A DNA stretch of 64,000 bases from a virus. The notes beneath the pieces were generated by a model. It was not told the origin of the DNA. It did not search any database and worked only from the letters and a program-made list of their open reading frames with translations. Position numbers and translations under genes: made by a program. Every line of letters begins with the position of its first letter. Position 1 is the stretch's first letter. Of this stretch, positions 28,268 through 37,519 are shown in pieces. The stretch lies in IMG/VR virus record IMGVR_UViG_3300019487_000019, positions 1-64,000 of that record; one strand, 5' to 3'.

Positions 28268-28305
28268 GTAATTCCTTATCAAAGCAATTATTTATAAGGA
28301 ATTAC
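28268..28305 (-). promoter_or_regulatory. Late promoter inside a 12-bp RBS-masking hairpin
   Basis: Perfect arms GTAATTCCTTAT (28305-28294 on the - strand) and ATAAGGAATTAC (28279-28268). TATAAATA (28296-28289) overlaps the 5' arm, with the start expected near 28283, between the arms. The 3' arm contains the AAGGA ribosome site of the HNH gene. This is the layout known for T4 I-TevI. Confidence 0.75.
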
Positions 28306-28874
28306 AATTTTCCTTGCTCGATTAGGTGTAATTGGAGAACGATAGTAAGTGCATAGGCTACGCTGTGGCTCTTCTTGAACGTATAGCCATCTTCCGTCTT
28401 TGAGTACAACTCCTGCCGAGTATCGTTCTTGTTAGCCAAATACTGCTGCAAAAGATATTTCTTTGATGGTCGAATCAGGGCTAAACAATCTGCCAACTCT
28501 TCCACTGTTTGCGGTTTGACTTGCCTGAGCAACCACCCGTGTTTGCTGACGTGGAACAATTTAACAACGTGTTGATCATCTAGCAATAGGGTCCATTGGG
28601 GTGATTTCGTTGTGAGTGAACGAATCTCTTCTTTTGAGGTAAAGTTGTCAAGTACAGACAAGTGCAGAAAGTCAATCTTGAAATAGCCTAGAACTTCCGC
28701 TTCTTCATAGGGTATTGCAGCGAGATCTGTGAACTTGTCAACTGGAATCGACTGAAAGTAAACTCCACAGGGGTGTTTCACAAGCTCGTCATCCTTGACC
28801 ATAGACGCAAGAATAGCCTTGTCAAAAATCTTCTTTGGGTCGAAGTCAGTTTTCAGATCGATATCAATGTCCAT
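28302..28874 (-). CDS. DnaE-like fragment (DNA polymerase III alpha, later motifs)
   Basis: 190 residues from ATG 28874. VLGYFKIDFLHLSVLDNFTS matches the bacterial replicase motif KxDFLGLxxL; GWLLRQVKPQTVEELADCLA then LIRPSKKYLL matches 'LKPxxxEDLxAxxALxRPG'; GYTFKKSHSVAYALTIVLQL matches 'GYxFNKSHxAAYA'. It is far too short for a polymerase. Similar small proteins occur in T4-like phages with their own polymerase. A second DnaE-like fragment is at 61.5-62.1 kb. Confidence 0.75.
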   Translation of the reverse strand: MDIDIDLKTDFDPKKIFDKAILASMVKDDELVKHPCGVYFQSIPVDKFTDLAAIPYEEAEVLGYFKIDFLHLSVLDNFTSKEEIRSLTTKSPQWTLLLDDQHVVKLFHVSKHGWLLRQVKPQTVEELADCLALIRPSKKYLLQQYLANKNDTRQELYSKTEDGYTFKKSHSVAYALTIVLQLHLIEQGKL

Positions 28875-28881
28875 TAGGACA

Positions 28882-29568
28882 TTATATGATAACCTGCTGA
28901 ATAAGGACAATACCCGTCCAACTTACAAGGTTTGTTGAACCACCCTTGAATTCAATTTTCACCGAACCATTTGTTGTATCAGCACTGAGTTGAACGTTGG
29001 GAGCTCCTGTCATATCCTCTTTTGAGAAATCTGATACGGACGTGCCTACTTGATTAACCGAAGCCGCCAGTATATTACGGTGGAAAGCACCCTTTTCAAT
29101 AAAGCCTGCTCCTGTGTCTTCTGCTGTTACAGGACGTGCTGCTGCAAAAAGTGTCACGAGTGTTGTCGAATTGTTTGGTAACACCAAGCGACTTCCGGTG
29201 CCGATAAAGCCTGTGCCAAAGCCAGCCGCTTCATTAGTTGTGATTGAACCGTTTGTTACGTAAATTGTCGTGTAACCTGCCGAGAAGGTTGCGTCAGCAA
29301 CAGTTGTGAATGTACCATCATTGCCTGTTGACCCCGATACGAAGAATGATACGCCGGAAGGGAAGGTGGATGTATAGTTGCCCGTGATTTTGAATTGATC
29401 AGGACTGGTCGTATTATCCGCCTGATAGATTGCAAATGACGCACCATCAAGAAATACTTCTTGAAACGCATTTGTTTTCGTTTGTGCAACTATTTGAAAC
29501 GTACGCTGAGGTGCCTCGTCAGGCTTTGTCAAATCAAGCTGAGCGGTTGTAATTTTTGGTTGTGCCAT
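28882..29568 (-). CDS. Structural protein sharing modules with the tail fibres
   Basis: 228 residues. SGVSFFVSGSTGNDGTFTTV with ADATFSAGYTTIYVTNGSIT is the 'GNDGTYxVxxAxFxxGxTTIxVTxGSI' unit repeated in the 37.5- and 39.7-kb fibre genes; the C-terminal half ends in ADTTNGSVKIEFKGG, as in the fibre C-termini. Probably a short tail-fibre or receptor-binding accessory. Last of the fibre operon. Confidence 0.7.
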   Translation of the reverse strand: MAQPKITTAQLDLTKPDEAPQRTFQIVAQTKTNAFQEVFLDGASFAIYQADNTTSPDQFKITGNYTSTFPSGVSFFVSGSTGNDGTFTTVADATFSAGYTTIYVTNGSITTNEAAGFGTGFIGTGSRLVLPNNSTTLVTLFAAARPVTAEDTGAGFIEKGAFHRNILAASVNQVGTSVSDFSKEDMTGAPNVQLSADTTNGSVKIEFKGGSTNLVSWTGIVLIQQVII

Positions 29569-29586
29569 TTGTTCAGTCCCTCGTTA

Positions 29587-31533
29587 TCAGCTCAGTGGTA
29601 GGATTCGAATTCTTGCCAACCAATCAACAGTATTTCCCGTATCGCCCGTAACTTCAATTTGAAGCGCTTCGTTTGTGTCGTCGGCGGTGACATTCACGTC
29701 GTAGTTTGTATTGTCTTCAAACAAAACCGTCTTCGTAGGGCTTGCTGAGAGGGTGGTGTTGTTCGCTGCATCACGGCGAAGCACTCCACCCGTAAACGTA
29801 TATGCAGTCACTCCAAATACGTCTGAGCGCCGTGCAACTACATCAATCTCAAAGAGCCAGACCGTTGAGGCGGGAATGACAAGGCTACCGGCAATTGCGG
29901 TAGTAAGATTGACGGGCGTAGCGTCTGTGGTGTTTTCTTGCATCATTACTTCGAAAGACCGCTGGCCGCGTGTGAAGCCGCCGACGCTGACGGTGTGCCC
30001 CCACAGGAATGAACCAGGTTGCGCATTGGTGAGGTCACTGCCAATAGTGCTCGAGTAGAAGCCTGAAGTCACCGCGCCGGTTCCAACGGCGACGCTGCTA
30101 GCACCGGAAACAGAGGCAACCCCACCGATCGCGACTCCGTTTACACCGGATCCACTTGTGGACGCCGCCACGCCAAGAACGACGCTGGCGATTGTGGCAG
30201 CACTGGCCGCATCACCCATAGCAATCGCATTAGTAGAACTGGCTGTTGTGTCCGAACCTATCGCAATTGACGATGTTCCCGACGCGTTGGTGCCCTCACC
30301 AACTGCAACTGCATCAGTTCCGCTTGCGGTTGAACCATTTCCAACAGCAACGGCGTTTGTGGCGGAGGTTGTTGCAGAAAAACCAACCGAGACGCCACCT
30401 GATGCTGTCGTCGAAGACGCTGCTCCACCAACCACAACACATGGACCTACCGATGCGGTTGCACCTGCACCAACTAGAACTGGTGCGCTGCCGGTACCGC
30501 TGTAGATGGCCGATGCGCCGATGATGACCGCCGAGGAACCTGAACCGCTGTTGGCAGCCAAACGACCGATAGCGATAGTTTCTGAGTTGTTCGCGTTAGA
30601 ATCTGTTCCGATGGCAATGTTAGCGAAACCAGAGGATCCACTTGACGCAGCATCTCCAATGGCAATTGAACCGACACGTTGGCTCAATGCAGCGTCGCCA
30701 ATAGCGATTCCAGGTCCTACACCACTTGCATTCGCACCAAAACCAATAGCAACTGAACGAACAGTTGCAGCAGCAACTTGAGCACCGTCGCCGATTGCAA
30801 TGGATGCTGTTGCTGTTGAAATCGTGTTTGCATCAGAACCAATGGCGATAGATTGGGCCGCAGCCGCGATCGTCCCCTCACCAAGCGCAACTGCATCTGT
30901 TCCACTAGTTGTAGCAACCGCTCCAATTGCAATACCGTTAGCAGCTGAAACAGTCGCTGTTTGACCAACTGCAACTGCTCCTGTGGCAGCAACAGCTGTA
31001 ATGTCGACGGATCCAACTCCAACGGCATCCATTGCATTTACACTTCCCGTACCAATAGAGATTGCTCTATCTTGATCTGCGGAGGCTGTATTACCGATGG
31101 CAATTGTACTAAATCCTAGAGCATCAGCACTCCTTCCCAACGCTGTACTGCTTTGACCGGGAGCTGTTGTGCCTGAGCCGATCGCTATAGCTTCACTGTT
31201 GTTTGCGTTTGCTGTTGAACCAATGGCTACTGCATTTACTCCCGATGCACCAACAGTTGCTCCTGTTCCCATAACCATAGCATTCGTCGCCGCCACGTTA
31301 GAGGTGGCTCCTGAACCAATAACAACGCTATTAGTACCGCCCGCAACTGGTGGTGTTTCTGCTACTGGATTTGAATCATACAAATCAGGATTACCACCAC
31401 CCAGTTGTGTTTCAACGCCCGCATCATCTTTACTATACAAGAAACCATCGGTCTTTGCATATAGGCGAACATTGCCGCTAGCCGGAGTAGCTGGGGCTGG
31501 AATTTCGTTTACTTGAATTACACCTCTTGGCAT
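29587..31533 (-). CDS. Tail fibre with YadA-head-type repeats
   Basis: 648 residues from ATG 31533 (GGAG upstream). N-terminal linker with VRLYAKTDGFLYSKDDAGVE. Then about 30 units of roughly 14 residues (AIAIGSGTTAPGQSSTALG, AVAVGEGTNASGTSSIAIGS), the left-handed beta-roll of trimeric autotransporter heads. The C-terminal 125 residues (SFEVMMQENTTDATPVNLTT onward) are shared with the 37.5-kb fibre. Likely a trimeric receptor-binding fibre. Confidence 0.85.
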   Translation of the reverse strand: MPRGVIQVNEIPAPATPASGNVRLYAKTDGFLYSKDDAGVETQLGGGNPDLYDSNPVAETPPVAGGTNSVVIGSGATSNVAATNAMVMGTGATVGASGVNAVAIGSTANANNSEAIAIGSGTTAPGQSSTALGRSADALGFSTIAIGNTASADQDRAISIGTGSVNAMDAVGVGSVDITAVAATGAVAVGQTATVSAANGIAIGAVATTSGTDAVALGEGTIAAAAQSIAIGSDANTISTATASIAIGDGAQVAAATVRSVAIGFGANASGVGPGIAIGDAALSQRVGSIAIGDAASSGSSGFANIAIGTDSNANNSETIAIGRLAANSGSGSSAVIIGASAIYSGTGSAPVLVGAGATASVGPCVVVGGAASSTTASGGVSVGFSATTSATNAVAVGNGSTASGTDAVAVGEGTNASGTSSIAIGSDTTASSTNAIAMGDAASAATIASVVLGVAASTSGSGVNGVAIGGVASVSGASSVAVGTGAVTSGFYSSTIGSDLTNAQPGSFLWGHTVSVGGFTRGQRSFEVMMQENTTDATPVNLTTAIAGSLVIPASTVWLFEIDVVARRSDVFGVTAYTFTGGVLRRDAANNTTLSASPTKTVLFEDNTNYDVNVTADDTNEALQIEVTGDTGNTVDWLARIRILPLS

Positions 31534-31546
31534 TTGTTGTTCTCCA

Positions 31547-33775
31547 TTATGTCCAAGTTGCACCGTCTGTTATCCAGGCGCCACCACTGTAAACATACAT
31601 CACTTTGTTGGTAGTATCAAAGACAAAAGGAACTAGTCCCGATATTGTTGCGGGTGTACCTGTAGGTGTTCCTGCTGACGTTGGAATGTACATCATGTCA
31701 CCATTACGAGTCGTTGACGTTGTTCCTCTACCGATGGCAACGTTGCCCACATCGCCAGAGGTAACGTTTCCACCTTGAATACTAACCGCTCCACCGTTGC
31801 CTGATGTTGAACCACCAGCACCACCCGTCACTGTCACTGTTCCAGCTGTTCCAGTTGCACCACCAGAACCAGCTGTCAATGTTGCTGCACCACCCGTACC
31901 TGTACCTGTACCATTACCAGATACAATTGCTGCTAGGCCTCCCGTTCTGTTTGTTCCTGTTGCATTACGTCCACGAAGAGTTGCTGCCCCACCATTACCA
32001 TCGGTTGCAGATCCACCCCGAAGTTCAACAGCACCTCCAGCACCTGATGTTGAACCACCAGATCCACCGGTCAGTGTGATCGTTCCAGCTGTTCCTGCTG
32101 TTCCACCTTGACCAGCAGTTACTGAGAAATCACCTCCAATAGCTGTTCCACTTGCAGTGCCAAGTGTAATTGAGAAACTACCACCATCAGTTTCGGGTGC
32201 ACCAGCGTGGCCGTTGCCCGTTGTAATCGATATGTCTCCCCCACCACCCGAGCCACCTGTAGCATCTGATTGGGTAAGGAAGGTCATACCGTATGGGCCG
32301 AGGTCAATACGTGCTCCCCCAGCCGGTGAGGCATTGTTACCAATCCACAGAGCTGCAATAGATGAGTTATATCCGAGGCCCCAACCTGTTGCTGCTCCAG
32401 ATCCCGCTAGAACTCTGTGAACATATCCAACATCTGTTTCTGGAAAGCGATATTGTGCTGTACCAACTGTGTTTATACCATTACCATCAACCCGTGCTCG
32501 TTGTGTTCCGATTGTTGAAATTGATATGGTTCCTTGAGTTCCTGTTCCTGTGGCCGCACCTGTATCGAGAGATAAGTTGCCACCGTCGCGGTTAGTACCT
32601 ACGGCGGTCGTGCCGGTGAGCGTGACCCCACCGCCGTTGCCGTTCGTGGAGGTACCACCTGTGAGGAATACCGTGCCGCCGCTACCTGAAGTGGTACCCC
32701 CCGCTCCACCTGTGAGCGTGACAGAACCGCCTGCTGCGGTCGTTCCGCCGGGACCGCCTCGAACCACAATCGTATTGCCTGGAACCGTTGCGGTATTCGG
32801 AGCGAGCGACGACCCTTCGATGAGGATTGCTTCAGTGTGCTGCGTCGCGAAGAAGTTGCGCCCGGCACGCACGGTGACCGAGCCGCCGCGTCCGCCGCCC
32901 GTACCTCCCGTACCCCCCGAAAGATTCAAGTCGCCAGCAAACCCCGTTCCCCCAGAGCCTCCGTTACCGCTGGAGATAGAGGTGGTGCCGCCAGAGTTGG
33001 TCCCCGTCCCCACGCCCGCGATCAGCGTGATACCGCCACCGCTTCGGTTGGTTCCTGTCCCAGCGCCGCCTGAGATGTTGACCGCACCGCCGGGGGAGTC
33101 GGTACCGCCACCTCCTCCCGTGATGCTGACCGCACCGCCGGGTTGAGTGCCCGCAAGCCCCTTCGCACCACCCGTGATGTGAACGAATCCGCCGGGGAAG
33201 TCTTGCGTGGTGGAACCAGCGCCGCCAGTAACGGATGCCGTGCCTGCCGCACCGGAACCGGTCGGCACGCCGCCCGTGATTGTGATGACGCCGCCCGCGT
33301 TGTTACCTGCGCCGGCCGCATTGCGCCCGAAGATAGAAACATTGCCGCCGGCACCGTCAGTTGGAAGACCACCTTGAATGACAACGTTACCACCAGCTCC
33401 AGATGTGGAACCACCAGCTCCTGCTACTACTGATGCATTGCCACCCGTGCCTACACCAGTTGCACCTCCCGCAAACACAGCGACGTCACCTGGCGTCGCG
33501 CTACTTACACTTCCTGAAGAGCCAGACGTTGTGTTGACCCATAGCTGTCCTGTTGATGCTACGTAAGTGAAGTCGGCATCACTATCAACACCTGCACCAG
33601 TTCCATAAACAACTTGGTTGGCTGGTTCTGCAACGCTACTGCCGCCAAGCTGTGTTTCAACGCCCGCATCGTCTTTGCTATACAAGAAACCGTCAGTTTT
33701 TGCATACAAGGCAACTTTGCCCGTCACCGGTGTTGCACCCGCTGTGCTTTCAGGAAGATCAATCTTCATAGTCAT
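31547..33775 (-). CDS. Tail fibre with glycine-rich solenoid repeats
   Basis: 742 residues; the ATG at 33775 overlaps the preceding TAA by one base. Same N-terminal linker (VALYAKTDGFLYSKDDAGVE), then dozens of units like VTITGGAGGTTSGSGGTVFL with GG at fixed spacing, a pattern suiting a polyglycine-II bundle or beta-solenoid. The C-terminus (VPFVFDTTNKVMYVYSGGAW) looks like the common phage 'YDSTTNKxxxYxGGxW' tip. Base composition is high in GC in the middle. Confidence 0.82.
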   Translation of the reverse strand: MTMKIDLPESTAGATPVTGKVALYAKTDGFLYSKDDAGVETQLGGSSVAEPANQVVYGTGAGVDSDADFTYVASTGQLWVNTTSGSSGSVSSATPGDVAVFAGGATGVGTGGNASVVAGAGGSTSGAGGNVVIQGGLPTDGAGGNVSIFGRNAAGAGNNAGGVITITGGVPTGSGAAGTASVTGGAGSTTQDFPGGFVHITGGAKGLAGTQPGGAVSITGGGGGTDSPGGAVNISGGAGTGTNRSGGGITLIAGVGTGTNSGGTTSISSGNGGSGGTGFAGDLNLSGGTGGTGGGRGGSVTVRAGRNFFATQHTEAILIEGSSLAPNTATVPGNTIVVRGGPGGTTAAGGSVTLTGGAGGTTSGSGGTVFLTGGTSTNGNGGGVTLTGTTAVGTNRDGGNLSLDTGAATGTGTQGTISISTIGTQRARVDGNGINTVGTAQYRFPETDVGYVHRVLAGSGAATGWGLGYNSSIAALWIGNNASPAGGARIDLGPYGMTFLTQSDATGGSGGGGDISITTGNGHAGAPETDGGSFSITLGTASGTAIGGDFSVTAGQGGTAGTAGTITLTGGSGGSTSGAGGAVELRGGSATDGNGGAATLRGRNATGTNRTGGLAAIVSGNGTGTGTGGAATLTAGSGGATGTAGTVTVTGGAGGSTSGNGGAVSIQGGNVTSGDVGNVAIGRGTTSTTRNGDMMYIPTSAGTPTGTPATISGLVPFVFDTTNKVMYVYSGGAWITDGATWT

Positions 33776-36700
33776 TATCCGGTTACCTCCACCGTTCTTA
33801 CAAATGCAACCCAGCTAATATCTTTTCCAATCTCGCCGGTTACTGTAATAATCAACGCACCGTTGGTTGTATCAGCACTTACAGCCACAACCCATGCTCC
33901 AGCATTGTCATCTGCAAGCGTTGTATCTGTTGTTGTTCCGATCAGAGCTGTTGTTGCTGCACCTACATTTCGATCAATAGCCCCTTCGCTCTTCAACGCA
34001 AGGCCTTCATTGTTCGCATCAGTTCTACGAGCAACAACTTTGATTTCAAAATGCCACGTTGTATCATCTTGAAGAACCATTCTTTGAGTCATTAACGGAA
34101 AGTTTAAGAACAGTTCTGTTGGTGTGTTATCGGTTGTTATTGCCGCTAGTGTGTAAGCGCTTGTTTGTGCATCGCCTGTTGTATTAACGTATACCGAACT
34201 GTAAGCAAACTGTCCATAGGAAGTTGGAAGACCCGCGCCAATTGCAACCGAATGAGATGCACTTGCATTAGCATTATCACCGATAGCAATTGCGCTTCCA
34301 CCTGAAGCATTTGCGCCTATACCCAAAGCAACTGCACTCGTGGTGGCAACAGCACCACTACCAACAGCTGTTGAACCATCCCCAGCGGCATTTGCGGTTG
34401 CGCCAATAGCCACTGTATCATCGTTATCGGCAGATGCACCCGGACCGATTGCTATACAATCTTGTCCAGTTGTGTTTGCCAAAGCATTAAGACCAATAGC
34501 GATCGAATTAGTACGTGTTGCCGTGGCACCATGACCAATAGCAATAATATCAATCTGGTCTATACTATTACCCGCTACAGCACCACGCCCGACCGCAATC
34601 GAATCCACCGCAAACGCCGTGACTAAAGAGGTATATCCAAGAGCAATACCATATGTAGCGTCCGTTCCTACACCTGCAGTTCGTCCAAGAGCAATTGCTC
34701 TGTCAACAGTGCTGGTTGTTGCAGATCGTCCGATTGCTATACTTTCACCTACTGCTCCAGTTCCTGCACCTGTACCGGCAGTATTTCCAATTGCAATACC
34801 ACTGTTTCCCTGAACATTTGCAAGACGACCGACAGCGACCCCTGCCAGTCCCGCTGCTGTGACCGATGTACTATCACAGCCGATTGCAATTGCATTACCG
34901 GCTGCTGCTGATGCACCTGTCGTACCTGCACCAATAGCAACTGCGCTCGCAACAGCCGTTGCTCCTGTACCAGTGTTTCCACCAATTGCCACACCACTAG
35001 CGCCCGCACTGGTATTGAAACCGATCGCAACACCACGAGCACCACTGGCTGTTGCTGTATTTCCAATTGCGACAGCGTTTGCAGCAGCCGAAGCAGCGTC
35101 ACCAAAGAATAGGGACGTTGTACTTAGGCGACCCGTTTGTGATCCGTTGTTATAAAAATCAATATTGCCAGAGACTGTTTGTAAGTTGATGGCTGTTCCG
35201 CCTGCTAGTGTTAGATTGATACTTGCTCCGACTTCTAACGTATCAGCATTGGCTCCTGTTAAACGAAGTACGCCGCCGTCAAATTCGAAGGTACCACCAT
35301 CACCATTTGTAATTGTTCCAACATCACCAACACCACCAACCATCATTGTGTCTGTTGTTGGATCCCATGTAAAATCTGCTTCGCTATCAATGCCAGTACC
35401 TGTTCCGTACACGATTTGATTTAATGGTTCAATCGGTGGAGCGAATTGAGAGAATACCAATACCGTCGTACCAAGTGTTATTGGATTATTCGTTGCAAGC
35501 CACCAAGCTGTATCTGCAAATGTTGTTCCTTCTTCAGCAACAGTTGCCATTCCCGCAGTTACTTTAGCATCGGTGTCAGCATCTGTCGAACGTGTAAGAA
35601 TGAACGGTGCAGCACCACTTCCTACTTGTGTTACCTCATAGATGCCATTCTCAATCGTTTCGTCCTTGATAAGAACGCGATCGCCGACGACAAGAGGTGA
35701 AGTTGGTGGATCAATACCGCCGTCTGTGTTGATATCGACGTTAACGTTGGACGTGATCGTTGCGCCAACGCCACTAGCACCATTATTATACGTGTAAGCA
35801 GTTGTGAGAGCTGCTGTTGTGGTTACTCGAACAGACCCCTTCCAGTCCAGATTAAACACATCATCCGCGTATGCAAGTTCATGCCATTCTGTCATCGCAT
35901 ATAGACGGCCATCTGAAAGAGGACCCCCCACAAAGAACGGAAGACCACAATTTGCTGGTGTATCAAGGCATGCTTCCGATGGAATGATTGATTCTACATT
36001 TACAAACGGTGGTGCTGACGAAGGTGCAGAACTAATTGTAATGTCTGTATAAGGTGGATTGAAAGTTGATGTCAACACTTCATAAACAGTTGTTGGTTGA
36101 TATGTTGGAAAGAGAATATTTGCTTTGTCAATGCCTGTATTTCCAAATACAGCAAACTTCAATCCAATTGTAAAGACCGACGTAACATCTCCATGACTGC
36201 TATTAAGACGCCATGTATTTGTTGTGAGGTCAACAAAAGCAATGTCATAAACAGTTGATGTAAACAGGAATAGCGATGATGAGCCTTGATTAAACCACAA
36301 CTGACCCTGCATTGGTGCAACGGGTGGTGTGACGTTATTGAAATTTTCCAACATGCGAACAGAATTCTGTACAATCGCTGGACCCCACTCTGGCGTTCCT
36401 TGGCCTGGTAGCAGCAGTGAGGTATTGATGCCCGACGGAGTTGCAGTTGCGGGGACTGTGTATTGAATATGTCCAAGCGGAATATTACCAATCAGGATTG
36501 CACCTGTTGCTGTTGATGTGACGGGAACGATGCCTGTTACCGTAATGTTTGTGTTAGGACCTGCATTTACTGCCCCGCCAACGGCAACAGTGTAGGTTCC
36601 ATCACCGCCACCCGTGTTCCCGGCAACTGTGAATGATGCTCCATCAGGGAAACGATGTGCTTCATTGCCTGTGATTGTCCACGTGCCACCAGCACCTGTG

Positions 36701-37506
36701 ACAACACCAATAATGTCATACGCCTGAACTGACCACAAACCGTCGCCGGTCGCGCCAGCCGGAATAGTTTCCGCAACAACAATATCGGTTGCAAAACTTT
36801 GAACGAATCCAGTACCAAGTCCTGGTGCTTCAGTGACGGATACAGAGCCTGGTGTTACAGGAATCGTTGTTCGTCCGAGTGCAAACGACGCGCCTGGGGC
36901 AACAACAACATACGAACCGTTATTGCCTGCCGAACCGACAACTGTGAATGTTTGACCGACCTGAAAGAATGCTGCATGATTGCCTAATACTTCAAATGTG
37001 TCAAGTGTATTATCGGCTGCATCAATTGCAAGTTGTGGATTTGTTGCGGAAACAACCGTGTATACACCGCTTCCTGTTCCACTATTGTTTGAAACAGCAA
37101 CGATTGTATCAACACCAAATTCACTCGCATGATCTCCACGAACACGCCATGTTTTGGAACCAATCGTTACGCGTGTAATTGTGAAAAAGCCCCGTGGAAT
37201 AACTTCGGCAACAACGATTTGTGTTGATGTACCCGCGTAGCTTGAACTGACAACAGTGTATGTGCCTGCATTAATCGTAACAGGCGAAATCAGCGGGTCG
37301 ATAATGATAACATCAAACTGGAATCCAGCAACAAAACGATACGTAAGATCATCCCCAAGTTCGAAATAATTCGAGCCTGCTCCACCGGACAAAACAGCAT
37401 TTAGCACCTGTCGTGGAACGGACAGATTTCCCGGCCCATCACGCTCGAGTGCATACACTCCGAACGACGTCAGGTCAGTTTTTAGAACGTCATATGATGT
37501 TGTCAT
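33775..37506 (-). CDS. Large modular tail fibre, 1243 aa
   Basis: Three parts. 1-330: several 'F-xVxGNxxxxFxxGxxFxVxGSxGNDGxYTV' beta modules. About 360-420: LLPGQGTPEWGPAIVQNSVR, MLENFNNVTPPVAPMQGQLW, the attachment-type module found at the N-terminus of the 39.7- and 55.3-kb fibres. 780-1110: YadA-head repeats (VAIGNTATASGARGVAIGFN). The last 130 residues are the shared C-terminal domain. Probably a distal fibre built by module exchange. Confidence 0.82.
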   Translation of the reverse strand: MTTSYDVLKTDLTSFGVYALERDGPGNLSVPRQVLNAVLSGGAGSNYFELGDDLTYRFVAGFQFDVIIIDPLISPVTINAGTYTVVSSSYAGTSTQIVVAEVIPRGFFTITRVTIGSKTWRVRGDHASEFGVDTIVAVSNNSGTGSGVYTVVSATNPQLAIDAADNTLDTFEVLGNHAAFFQVGQTFTVVGSAGNNGSYVVVAPGASFALGRTTIPVTPGSVSVTEAPGLGTGFVQSFATDIVVAETIPAGATGDGLWSVQAYDIIGVVTGAGGTWTITGNEAHRFPDGASFTVAGNTGGGDGTYTVAVGGAVNAGPNTNITVTGIVPVTSTATGAILIGNIPLGHIQYTVPATATPSGINTSLLLPGQGTPEWGPAIVQNSVRMLENFNNVTPPVAPMQGQLWFNQGSSSLFLFTSTVYDIAFVDLTTNTWRLNSSHGDVTSVFTIGLKFAVFGNTGIDKANILFPTYQPTTVYEVLTSTFNPPYTDITISSAPSSAPPFVNVESIIPSEACLDTPANCGLPFFVGGPLSDGRLYAMTEWHELAYADDVFNLDWKGSVRVTTTAALTTAYTYNNGASGVGATITSNVNVDINTDGGIDPPTSPLVVGDRVLIKDETIENGIYEVTQVGSGAAPFILTRSTDADTDAKVTAGMATVAEEGTTFADTAWWLATNNPITLGTTVLVFSQFAPPIEPLNQIVYGTGTGIDSEADFTWDPTTDTMMVGGVGDVGTITNGDGGTFEFDGGVLRLTGANADTLEVGASINLTLAGGTAINLQTVSGNIDFYNNGSQTGRLSTTSLFFGDAASAAANAVAIGNTATASGARGVAIGFNTSAGASGVAIGGNTGTGATAVASAVAIGAGTTGASAAAGNAIAIGCDSTSVTAAGLAGVAVGRLANVQGNSGIAIGNTAGTGAGTGAVGESIAIGRSATTSTVDRAIALGRTAGVGTDATYGIALGYTSLVTAFAVDSIAVGRGAVAGNSIDQIDIIAIGHGATATRTNSIAIGLNALANTTGQDCIAIGPGASADNDDTVAIGATANAAGDGSTAVGSGAVATTSAVALGIGANASGGSAIAIGDNANASASHSVAIGAGLPTSYGQFAYSSVYVNTTGDAQTSAYTLAAITTDNTPTELFLNFPLMTQRMVLQDDTTWHFEIKVVARRTDANNEGLALKSEGAIDRNVGAATTALIGTTTDTTLADDNAGAWVVAVSADTTNGALIITVTGEIGKDISWVAFVRTVEVTG

Positions 37507-37519
37507 TATTCTCTATTCC

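Noticed and set aside
29711-34813. Many open + strand frames opposite the tail-fibre genes
   Set aside because: Repetitive Gly/Ala/Thr codons leave the complementary strand open (Pro/Ala/Thr-rich frames); these are shadows.
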